A stretch of DNA of 64,000 nucleotides. Origin: Rheinheimera sp. EpRS3 (GTDB lineage Bacteria > Pseudomonadota > Gammaproteobacteria > Enterobacterales > Alteromonadaceae). Both the position numbers and the translations under genes were made by a program. The DNA lies in NCBI RefSeq assembly GCF_001513785.1, contig NZ_LNQS01000008.1:620001-684000 (forward strand), written 5' to 3'. Shown here piece after piece: positions 54,961 to 62,431 of this stretch (positions are counted from its first letter, which is position 1; every line of letters begins with the position of its first letter). The notes under the pieces were generated by a model. That model made no database searches. It was given only the letters and a program-made list of their open reading frames with translations, and was not told where the DNA came from.

Positions 54961-56868
54961 CTACACAGTAATGGCGGCTTTATCGCCTTTTAATTCCAAC
55001 CAGTCGCGCCGATCTGTAGCGCGTTTTTTCGCCAGCAACATATCCATCAGCTCCATCGTTTGTGCCACATCATCTATAGTAAGCTGCACTAAACGCCGGG
55101 TATTCGGGTCCATGGTGGTTTCACGCAACTGCAACGGGTTCATTTCACCCAAACCTTTAAAGCGCTGAACGTTAACCTTGCCACGCTTTTTCTCGGCTTC
55201 TATCCGATCCAACACGCCATTTTTCTCATCTTCGTCCAGCGCATAATACACATCTTTGCCGATATCAATACGGTAAAGCGGTGGCATGGCGACATAAACG
55301 TGACCTGCCGCTACCAGGCTGCTGAAGTGGCGCATAAACAAGGCGCATAATAGGGTGGCAATGTGTAAACCGTCTGAGTCGGCGTCGGCTAAAATACAAA
55401 TTTTGCCGTACCTTAGCGCGGTTAAATCGGCACTGTCCGGGTCCATGCCTATAGCAACAGAGATATCATGAACTTCCTGCGATGCCAGGATCTGGCCCGA
55501 TTCTACTTCCCAGGTATTAAGAATTTTACCACGTAGCGGCATGACCGCCTGAAACTGCCGATCGCGTGCTTGCTTGGCACTACCACCGGCCGAGTCACCC
55601 TCTACCAGAAACAACTCGGTACGGTTAAGATCCTGTGCGGAGCAATCTGCCAGCTTGCCGGGTAAGGCCGGGCCAGAAGTAATCTTTTTGCGCACCACCT
55701 TTTTTGCCGCTTTTAGCCGCTTTTGCGCGTTGTTAATACAAAAATCGGCCAGGCTCTCGGCAATATCAGTGTGCTCGTTCAGCCATAAGCTAAAGGCATC
55801 TTTAACAATACCCGATACAAAAGCCACCGACTGGCGCGACGACAAACGCTCTTTGGTTTGGCCTGCAAACTGTGGGTCTTGCATTTTCAGCGACAAAATG
55901 TAGGCACAACGATCCCAGATATCTTCCGGCGACAGCTTAATACCGCGCGGCAACAGGTTACGAAACTCGCAAAACTCGCGCAACGCTTCAAGCAAGCCCT
56001 GGCGTAAACCGTTAACATGGGTGCCGCCCTGGGCTGTAGGAATAAGGTTTACATAGCTTTCGGTTACCAGCTCGCCACCTTCAGGCAACCACAACATCGC
56101 CCACTCCACCGCTTCGGTGCTGGCACTAAAACTGCCGGTAAACGGCTGCTCTGGCAGACAGATATAGTCTTTTACCGATTCGGCCAGATAATCTTTAATA
56201 CCGTTCTGATAACACCACTGATATTGCTGCTGGTTTACTTTGTCATCAAAGCTCACCGTTAAACCAGGGCATAATACCGCCTTTGCTTTTAGCACATGCA
56301 GCATGCGGCTGACGGAAAACTTTGGCGAGTCAAAGTAAGAAGGTGTGGGCCAAAACCGCACCCGGCTGCCGGTGTTACGCTTACCTACAGTACCGGTAAT
56401 GCTGAGCTCGGATACTTTATTACCATGCTCAAACGCCATTTCATAAATATTGCCATCACGACGCACAGTCACGTCTACCCGGCTGGACAATGCATTAACT
56501 ACTGAAATACCTACACCGTGTAAACCACCGGAGAATTGATAGTTCTTATTGGAGAATTTACCACCGGCATGCAGGCGGCAGAAAATCAGCTCTACGCCGG
56601 TAACGCCTTCTTCCGGGTGAATATCCACCGGCATACCACGGCCGTTATCTATTACTTCCAGCGACTGATCGTCATGCAGTATCACCTGCACGGTATCGGC
56701 ATGGCCTGCCAATGCTTCGTCGACACTGTTATCAATAACTTCCTGGCCAAGATGATTAGGCCGGGTGGTGTCGGTATACATTCCGGGGCGACGCTGCACG
56801 GGTTCAAGCCCGGTCAGCACTTCAATCGAATCGGCGTTGTACTGTTGTGATGTCATAGTCTCGGTCAC
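54961..56868 (-). CDS. parE: DNA topoisomerase IV subunit B
   Basis: A 635-residue ATPase subunit. The GHKL fold has EVIDNSVDEALAGHAD and DNGRGMPVDIHPEEGV, then GGLHGVGISVVNALS. The TOPRIM domain shows EGDSAGGSAKQARDRQFQA and the acidic ADADSDG. The C-terminus (RFKGLGEMNPLQLRETTMD) is typical. With ParC it forms topoisomerase IV. It follows yqiA in the nudF-yqiB-cpdA-yqiA-parE operon. Confidence 0.98.
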   Translation of the reverse strand: MTETMTSQQYNADSIEVLTGLEPVQRRPGMYTDTTRPNHLGQEVIDNSVDEALAGHADTVQVILHDDQSLEVIDNGRGMPVDIHPEEGVTGVELIFCRLHAGGKFSNKNYQFSGGLHGVGISVVNALSSRVDVTVRRDGNIYEMAFEHGNKVSELSITGTVGKRNTGSRVRFWPTPSYFDSPKFSVSRMLHVLKAKAVLCPGLTVSFDDKVNQQQYQWCYQNGIKDYLAESVKDYICLPEQPFTGSFSASTEAVEWAMLWLPEGGELVTESYVNLIPTAQGGTHVNGLRQGLLEALREFCEFRNLLPRGIKLSPEDIWDRCAYILSLKMQDPQFAGQTKERLSSRQSVAFVSGIVKDAFSLWLNEHTDIAESLADFCINNAQKRLKAAKKVVRKKITSGPALPGKLADCSAQDLNRTELFLVEGDSAGGSAKQARDRQFQAVMPLRGKILNTWEVESGQILASQEVHDISVAIGMDPDSADLTALRYGKICILADADSDGLHIATLLCALFMRHFSSLVAAGHVYVAMPPLYRIDIGKDVYYALDEDEKNGVLDRIEAEKKRGKVNVQRFKGLGEMNPLQLRETTMDPNTRRLVQLTIDDVAQTMELMDMLLAKKRATDRRDWLELKGDKAAITV

Positions 56869-56891
56869 TGGCTGATAGGATTAAGCGCGTT

Positions 56892-57464
56892 TTACGCGAG
56901 TTGGCAAAAATTGGCAATAGTCGTAAGCTGCGCGGCATAGCCGACATAACTGTGATCGCCACCTTCGCTCAGTTTTATTTCGGCGCCCTGATAGTAATCA
57001 AGCGCTAAGCGGTAATCTAACACTTCATCACCGCTTTGCAACAGCACCAGGTAATTCTGCGGTTGCTGTAACGTCACCGGCATTAATTGCTCCAGTGCGG
57101 CCATATGTGCCGTTGTTACATCATAATGCTGCTGCAGTACCGGATGATAATAGCGACCCAAATGCTGATTTAATACAGTGTGCGGTGCCACCGCCGGGTT
57201 AATCAGGCAGGCGCGGCAATGAATTTGCTCGGCAACGCAGGTAGCCAGAAAGCCCCCCAACGAACTGCCAATTAACGCCACATCACGCTGCTGACCAATA
57301 TGTTGCTGAATAAGCGCCAGTGCGGCTGCTGGTTCATAGGGTAAATCCAGCGCGCTAAAATCGGTGTGCGGGTAATGCTGCTGAAAAAATGCTTTAGTCT
57401 GTACCGCTTTATCTGACAAGGAAGAGCTGGCAAAACCATGTAAATACACTACTTTTTTGTTCAT
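56892..57464 (-). CDS. yqiA: YqiA-type esterase
   Basis: A 190-residue alpha/beta hydrolase. It opens VVYLHGFASSSLSDKA, and the nucleophile elbow is GSSLGG (Ser68). The late Asp and His are in LLQSGDEVLDYRLA and EGGDHSYVGY. Length and motifs match YqiA of gammaproteobacteria, which hydrolyses short-chain acyl esters in vitro. It lies between cpdA and parE as in E. coli. Confidence 0.93.
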   Translation of the reverse strand: MNKKVVYLHGFASSSLSDKAVQTKAFFQQHYPHTDFSALDLPYEPAAALALIQQHIGQQRDVALIGSSLGGFLATCVAEQIHCRACLINPAVAPHTVLNQHLGRYYHPVLQQHYDVTTAHMAALEQLMPVTLQQPQNYLVLLQSGDEVLDYRLALDYYQGAEIKLSEGGDHSYVGYAAQLTTIANFCQLA

Positions 57465-57466
57465 TT

Positions 57467-58240
57467 TTACGTCTTCGCGGTTAAATCCAGTTGGCGGAAC
57501 TGCCAGCGTACATCGCCTGTAGCAGAAAAAAACCAGTCACACCACTGTGGCCCGCCATTTACGGTTTGCCAGTCGGGCGTTGGTAAAAACTGCACTGAGC
57601 TGGCCGGACAGCCAACAATATCAATATCATGCTCACGGCGCTGATAAGCATAGTGCGCATGGCCATGGGCAATGCCTCTAATACGTGGCTGTGCCGCTAT
57701 GGCCTGCCACAAACCGGTTTGATCTAACTGGCCGTGTTTATCAATAAAGCAGTTAAGCGGCCGCGGGTGATGATGACAAAATAGCCAAAGCGCCTGCGCA
57801 CTACTTTGCTGGCATTGCTCTGCCAGCCAAAGCTGCTGCTCGGGTGGAAAAACACCGGCCGGAGTCGGCCCCTTGGTATTAAGCATCAGCAACTGCCACT
57901 GCGCCAGTTGCAGGCTGCGCTCGGGCCGAAACGGTGCTTGCTGGCATAATGCATCCAGTGCCGCTATGTCATCATGATTGCCAGGCAAACAAAACACCGG
58001 GCAACTTAGTGGCGCCAGCAGTTGAGCCAGCAGTTGATAAGATGCGGCGCTGTGATCCTGAGTAAGGTCGCCGGTTAGCAGCACGGCATCGGGTTGTTCT
58101 GCTATCAGTGTATCGACAATAGCTGCCAGATGCACGGCAGGTTGTATTTGCTGATAGGTATCATCAAAGGCTGCCAGCAAATGGCAGTCGCTAAGCTGAG
58201 CAATATGGTATGCAGATTTCGGGCTAAAGCGGTACTGCAT
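57467..58240 (-). CDS. cpdA: 3',5'-cyclic AMP phosphodiesterase
   Basis: About 257 residues of a calcineurin-type metallophosphoesterase. The metal motifs occur in order: QLSDCHL, LTGDLTQD, LPGNHDD, FCHHHPRP and GIAHGHAHY. It lowers cAMP and so affects CRP-controlled genes. The ATG at 58238-58240 overlaps the stop of the DUF1249 gene (TGATG), implying coupling; a longer frame to 58285 would overlap that gene more and adds an unrelated stretch. Confidence 0.94.
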   Translation of the reverse strand: MQYRFSPKSAYHIAQLSDCHLLAAFDDTYQQIQPAVHLAAIVDTLIAEQPDAVLLTGDLTQDHSAASYQLLAQLLAPLSCPVFCLPGNHDDIAALDALCQQAPFRPERSLQLAQWQLLMLNTKGPTPAGVFPPEQQLWLAEQCQQSSAQALWLFCHHHPRPLNCFIDKHGQLDQTGLWQAIAAQPRIRGIAHGHAHYAYQRREHDIDIVGCPASSVQFLPTPDWQTVNGGPQWCDWFFSATGDVRWQFRQLDLTAKT

Positions 58241-58680
58241 CAGGCGAACGCTAACTCGCGGTTTATATAGCCCTGACCGGCACATAGCTTTAACCAGTCG
58301 CGCAGCAGCAGGTTAATCTGGCGTTTTTCGTCCGGTAGCAGCATATCCAGATTAGGATAATCGTAACGGGCTTTAAAACCACTGATCTGCTGACAGGCCA
58401 GCACTTCGGCTACCCGCGCATCATGGTAAAGCCGCACCACAAAGCTGGGGCGAAAGTAAAACTCGCGCTCATCTGTCAGCTCAATGTGCAATGTGGTGGT
58501 AAAGCGCGCCACTTCCGTCACGCTTATGCGGTAACTATGCTGCTCTGATACCTGAATTACCGTAGCCTGGCCAGTTTTTGCATCCTCAGCCAGATAGCGG
58601 TTCAACTGGGCGTAGTTGCGTTCGCACAGTGCCAGAAAATCCGGTAATTTTGGTACATATTTCTGGCGTTTAAACCACAC
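58240..58680 (-). CDS. yqiB: DUF1249 family protein YqiB
   Basis: A 146-residue cytosolic protein. It opens KYVPKLPDFLALCERNYAQL and has the family middle FTTTLHIELTDEREFYFRP and end PDEKRQINLLLRDWL. DUF1249 members are always near nudF and cpdA but have no firm function. It starts 1 nt after nudF ends and overlaps cpdA by 1 nt. Confidence 0.92.
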   Translation of the reverse strand: MWFKRQKYVPKLPDFLALCERNYAQLNRYLAEDAKTGQATVIQVSEQHSYRISVTEVARFTTTLHIELTDEREFYFRPSFVVRLYHDARVAEVLACQQISGFKARYDYPNLDMLLPDEKRQINLLLRDWLKLCAGQGYINRELAFA

Positions 58681-58681
58681 A

Positions 58682-59317
58682 CTAGCCTCCCCAGGCTTGT
58701 TTTACTTTGTCCAGATTAAGTGCCAGCCATTGCAGCGCAATGACACTGGCAGCATTATCAATTTTTTGCTCAGCCAACAGTTGCATTGCTACGGTGCGCG
58801 GCACCACATGCACTTTAATATCTTCATGCTCTTCTGCCAGGCCAAAAACACCCGCTTGTACCGGCTGCGTAATGCGGCCTAAAAACAATTGAATACGTTC
58901 GGTAGTACCACCCGGGCTGGATAAGTAGCTAAGCATAGGCCAAAGTTCGTCAATTGTTAACCCTGCTTCTTCCTGGGCTTCACGTTTTGCTACCTGCTCG
59001 GCACTCTCGCCGGGCTCAATCATACCGGCAACCGCCTCCAGCAGCCAGGGGCTGTGGCTACTGGCTGCAGCACCGGCACGAATTTGCTCAATTAATACCA
59101 ACTCATCCGTTTGGGCATTGTAAGGCAACACCACAACGGCATGGCCGCGCTCAAATATTTCACGCACAATAGGCCCGCTCCAGCTGCCATTAAACAACTT
59201 GTGACGTAAGGTGTAACGTTCTAAGCGGAAGAAACCCTGAAAAACCGTGGTTTTGTCGAGAATCTCCAGATCCTGATGGCCAAATGAAGGATACTGGCCA
59301 GAGTTGAATTTAGACAT
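58682..59317 (-). CDS. nudF: ADP-ribose pyrophosphatase (Nudix hydrolase)
   Basis: About 211 residues. The Nudix box GMIEPGESAEQVAKREAQEE is complete with its REAQEEAG core, and the N-terminal dimer strands (FFRLERYTLRHKLFNGSW) fit the ADP-ribose pyrophosphatase type. It splits ADP-ribose into AMP and ribose 5-phosphate. I chose the ATG at 59315-59317 over a GTG four codons earlier; the binding site is weak in both cases. First gene of the operon leading to parE and divergent from tolC. Confidence 0.93.
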   Translation of the reverse strand: MSKFNSGQYPSFGHQDLEILDKTTVFQGFFRLERYTLRHKLFNGSWSGPIVREIFERGHAVVVLPYNAQTDELVLIEQIRAGAAASSHSPWLLEAVAGMIEPGESAEQVAKREAQEEAGLTIDELWPMLSYLSSPGGTTERIQLFLGRITQPVQAGVFGLAEEHEDIKVHVVPRTVAMQLLAEQKIDNAASVIALQWLALNLDKVKQAWGG

Positions 59318-59436
59318 GACTGCACTCACATTCTGTTACACTCTTGCGTGTAACTTTACGGTTTAATGATTACTTAGTTTACAGTAACAGAGTATTATTC
59401 GTGCAGTTTCCTTTTAGTTGGCCAGGATTGGTAAAA

Positions 59437-60801
59437 ATGAAAAAAACCTTAATAAGCACCTTGTTAGCCTCCACTTTCGGTTTGTTCAGCCTGCATATCG
59501 CTGCAGCGGACCTGCAGGAAATTTATCAGTTAGCCACGCAAAAAGACCCGCAGCTATTAAAAGCGGTAGCAACCCGCGATGCCGCACGCGAAGCAATCGA
59601 TGTCACTAAAGCCAATTTGCTGCCGCAGGTAAATCTGACTGCAGGCTACAATCGGAATTGGACAGAGAACACTGACTTTGATACTGAATCTAATACCTTA
59701 ATCGTTTTTGATAGAGAAACGAAAGGCTGGAATGCCGAAGTGGGTTTACAACAGTCGCTGTTTGACTGGACCAACTGGAAAAACCTGAACACCGCCGAAA
59801 AGCGCGCGTTGCAAAGCCAGACTAATCTGGATGCAGCATCACAAGAGCTGATAGTACGGGTGTCTCAAGCCTATTTTAATGTACTAAAGGCACTTGATGA
59901 TTTAGGTTTTGCCGAGGCAGAAAAACGTTCTATCGAGCGCCAACTGGAACAAACTAAGCAGCGTTTTGCCGTTGGGTTAACCGCGATTACGGATGTACAT
60001 GAAGCCCAGGCGCAGTTTGACAGCGCAGTAGCACGTGAAATTACCGCACAAAATGGACTGGAAACCGCCCGCGAAGTGTTGCGCGAAATTACCGGCCAGT
60101 ATCACCCCGAACTGGCAACACTGAATACCGATAAATTTTCTACCCAGTCGCCTTCTCCGGCTACTGCTGATGCCTGGGTAAAATTGGCCGAAGAAAAAAA
60201 CCTGGCCTTAAAAGCCAATAAATTGGCGTTGGAAATTGCAGAAAATGATATTGAGATCGCCAGCGCCGGGCACTATCCGACATTGGGCTTAACCGGAGCG
60301 TACAGCACCAACGACAATGAAAGCAAAAATACTATTTCCGGCGTCTCAACTACCACAAACCTCCCCCGGCTGGACACCAAAACTATTGGCCTGAACCTGC
60401 GCGTGCCGTTGTACAGCGGTGGTGGCACTACTGCACAAACTGAAGTTGCCCGGGCTAACTATGTTGCCGCCGGGCAGGATCTGGAACTGAGCTACCGCAC
60501 CGCGGTGCGTCAGGTACGCAGCTCCTTTAATGACATTAATGCCAATATTGCCACCATTCGCGCACTGGAGCAGGCGGTAATCTCAGCAGAAAGTGCATTA
60601 AACGCTACTGAAGCTGGTTTCGAAGTTGGTACCCGTACTATTGTTGATGTACTGCAAAGTACCCGTAACCTGTTTGAAGCGCGCCGTAACCTATCAGGCG
60701 CACGCTACAACTATGTCATTGCTATCCTTACATTAAAGCAAGCAGCGGGTAACCTGTCAGAACAAGATCTGCAAGGTATTAACCAGGCTCTTACTAACTA
60801 A
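59437..60801 (+). CDS. tolC: TolC family outer-membrane channel
   Basis: About 454 residues. A signal peptide (KKTLISTLLASTFGLFSLHIAAA) is followed by two repeated outer-membrane efflux domains with the long helical hairpins of TolC (VTKANLLPQVNLTAGYNRNW in the first, ASAGHYPTLGLTGAYSTND in the second) and VGTRTIVDVLQSTRNLFEA near the end. It forms the trimeric tunnel for RND pumps and type I secretion. The ATG at 59437 has AGGA 9 nt upstream; an open frame begins at 59344 but adds no signal-like sequence. Divergent from nudF as in E. coli. It could serve the RND pump at 12.4-16.6 kb. Confidence 0.95.
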   Translation: MKKTLISTLLASTFGLFSLHIAAADLQEIYQLATQKDPQLLKAVATRDAAREAIDVTKANLLPQVNLTAGYNRNWTENTDFDTESNTLIVFDRETKGWNAEVGLQQSLFDWTNWKNLNTAEKRALQSQTNLDAASQELIVRVSQAYFNVLKALDDLGFAEAEKRSIERQLEQTKQRFAVGLTAITDVHEAQAQFDSAVAREITAQNGLETAREVLREITGQYHPELATLNTDKFSTQSPSPATADAWVKLAEEKNLALKANKLALEIAENDIEIASAGHYPTLGLTGAYSTNDNESKNTISGVSTTTNLPRLDTKTIGLNLRVPLYSGGGTTAQTEVARANYVAAGQDLELSYRTAVRQVRSSFNDINANIATIRALEQAVISAESALNATEAGFEVGTRTIVDVLQSTRNLFEARRNLSGARYNYVIAILTLKQAAGNLSEQDLQGINQALTN

Positions 60802-60810
60802 TCTGATCCA

Positions 60811-60834
60811 GGTTCACCGCACCTGCGGTGAACC
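60811..60834 (+). terminator. Hairpin after tolC
   Basis: Perfect 11-bp stem GGTTCACCGCA / TGCGGTGAACC with a very short loop, 9 nt beyond the tolC stop. Followed by TCTTACC, a weak T-run, so termination may be incomplete. Confidence 0.6.
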
Positions 60835-60907
60835 TCTTACCAATTTCCACTGTTCCCTCCGTCATTTTTCGTTACAATAGCGCATTATTTTTTGTTGAGG
60901 ATACGGC

Positions 60908-61840
60908 GTGGTTCAGGCCCCCAAATTTAACTGGCGTTTTTTACTACCGCAGTACTGGCTTATCTGGTCAGGTGCAGCCTTGTTATGGCTGCTTAGCTGG
61001 TTACCTTACCGGCTGTTAATGGTTTTGGGTTCAGGCTTTGGCCGCGTGATGTATAAAGTGCTGAAATCCCGCCGTAAGGTGGCACTGCGCAATATTGAAT
61101 TGTGCTTCCCTCAGATGCCTGCAAGTGAGCAACAAGCACTGGTAAAACAAAATTTTACTGAAACCGGCCGAGCTCTGTTTGATACTGTTATTGGCTGGTG
61201 GTGGCCACAGTGGCGGATCCGCCGCATTGCCCACTTTAAGGGTTACGAGCATATCGCTGCCGCGCGGGCTGAAGGTAAAGGCGTGCTATTACTTGCCCCC
61301 CATGTACTGCACCTGGAAGGTGTATGCCGGGCTTTTGGCCTGACCCACCCCAGTATTGGTTTTTACCGGCCCCATAATAACCCCTTGCTGGATTACCTGA
61401 CGTACCACGGCCGTAGCAAAAGCAATAAATACATGATAGGCAAACGTGATGTAAAAGGCCTGATCCGGGCGCTGAATCAGGGTGAAGTGTGCTTTTACCT
61501 GCCGGATCAAGACTATGGCCGCACCAAGGCCGAATTTGTGCCGTTTTTTGCCGTTAAAGAGACGGCATCAACCACCGGTACCTTACTATTTGCCAATGTC
61601 GCCAACTGTGCTGTAATACCGGTCATTACCCGTCGCCTGCCTGGCAGCCAGGGTTATGAAATAGAAGTACAACCAAAGCTGGCCCCGTTTCCAACCGGTG
61701 ATGACAAAGCAGATGTGACACGGGTAAACCAATGGGTAGAGCAGGTGGTGCTGCGTGCACCTGAGCAGTATATGTGGTTACACCGGCGCTTTAAAACCCG
61801 GCCGGATCCTGACGCACCGTCATTGTATAAAGGAAGCTGA
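60908..61840 (+). CDS. lpxL: Lipid A late acyltransferase (LpxL/LpxM family)
   Basis: A 310-residue inner-membrane acyltransferase. One N-terminal membrane segment (YWLIWSGAALLWLLSWLPYRLLM) is followed by ALRNIELCFPQMPASEQQ, the catalytic His-x4-Glu in LLLAPHVLHLEG, GFYRPHNNPLLDYL and VCFYLPDQDYG. It adds a secondary acyl chain to Kdo2-lipid IVA. LpxL and LpxM cannot be told apart from sequence alone here. It starts with GTG at 60908, with GAGG 7 nt before it. Confidence 0.9.
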   Translation: MVQAPKFNWRFLLPQYWLIWSGAALLWLLSWLPYRLLMVLGSGFGRVMYKVLKSRRKVALRNIELCFPQMPASEQQALVKQNFTETGRALFDTVIGWWWPQWRIRRIAHFKGYEHIAAARAEGKGVLLLAPHVLHLEGVCRAFGLTHPSIGFYRPHNNPLLDYLTYHGRSKSNKYMIGKRDVKGLIRALNQGEVCFYLPDQDYGRTKAEFVPFFAVKETASTTGTLLFANVANCAVIPVITRRLPGSQGYEIEVQPKLAPFPTGDDKADVTRVNQWVEQVVLRAPEQYMWLHRRFKTRPDPDAPSLYKGS

Positions 61841-61843
61841 ATT

Positions 61844-62431
61844 ATGTGGTTCTGGTTTCGTAGTATAGTGTTGCTGCTGGTTTTAGGTAGCCTCGGCTAT
61901 TTTTTGATGACCAAACCAGATTTCTTTATCCGTAAAGATTCTGTTAATCAGGCGGCCGACGGTTTCAGCCAGTTTTACAGTAAAATCCGTGGTTCTATTG
62001 CCGATGGCGCCAGAGAATTATCTAAATTCAAGTTAGACCTGCCCGACACCAGCGATAAATTGTCATTACAGTTACAACAACGCGCTAAAGTGGTGGTACC
62101 GGGTGTGCCTAACTGGCGCGGCCAGGTGATTGACCGCCGGTTTCGTGAAGGCGATACCGTTAAAACCAAGCTAGCCGAATATGCCAGAGCTGAGAACATA
62201 GAGTTATTCTGGACGCTGCCACGCGACTATGTGGTAAAGCAGTATTTTCAGGTCGATAGCAGCCTGATTGATACCGTGTATCAGGTAGCGCAGGCAATAG
62301 CACCGGATTTTCATTCACCGGTAATCAGCTTTTACTGCCCGCGTGAACGTGCTGCCGTTATTACCGATAAAACCAATGAGTACCTTACTGAGTACTGCAT
62401 CCCTGCCAATACCAAACCTAAGACTGACTAA
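61844..62431 (+). CDS. Membrane-anchored protein with TcpQ/PilL-N-like domain
   Basis: A 195-residue protein. An N-terminal anchor (FRSIVLLLVLGSLGYFLM) is followed by a linker (about 30-95) and a compact C-terminal domain with ENIELFWTLPRDYVVKQYF and LIDTVYQVAQAIAPDF, a WTLPxxY pattern seen in TcpQ and PilL N-terminal domains. It would be periplasmic. The gene begins 3 nt after the lpxL-like gene, so it is likely co-transcribed, yet it has no known role in lipid A synthesis. Its last 14 nt overlap the convergent glnE end. Domain assignment is by motif only. Confidence 0.65.
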   Translation: MWFWFRSIVLLLVLGSLGYFLMTKPDFFIRKDSVNQAADGFSQFYSKIRGSIADGARELSKFKLDLPDTSDKLSLQLQQRAKVVVPGVPNWRGQVIDRRFREGDTVKTKLAEYARAENIELFWTLPRDYVVKQYFQVDSSLIDTVYQVAQAIAPDFHSPVISFYCPRERAAVITDKTNEYLTEYCIPANTKPKTD

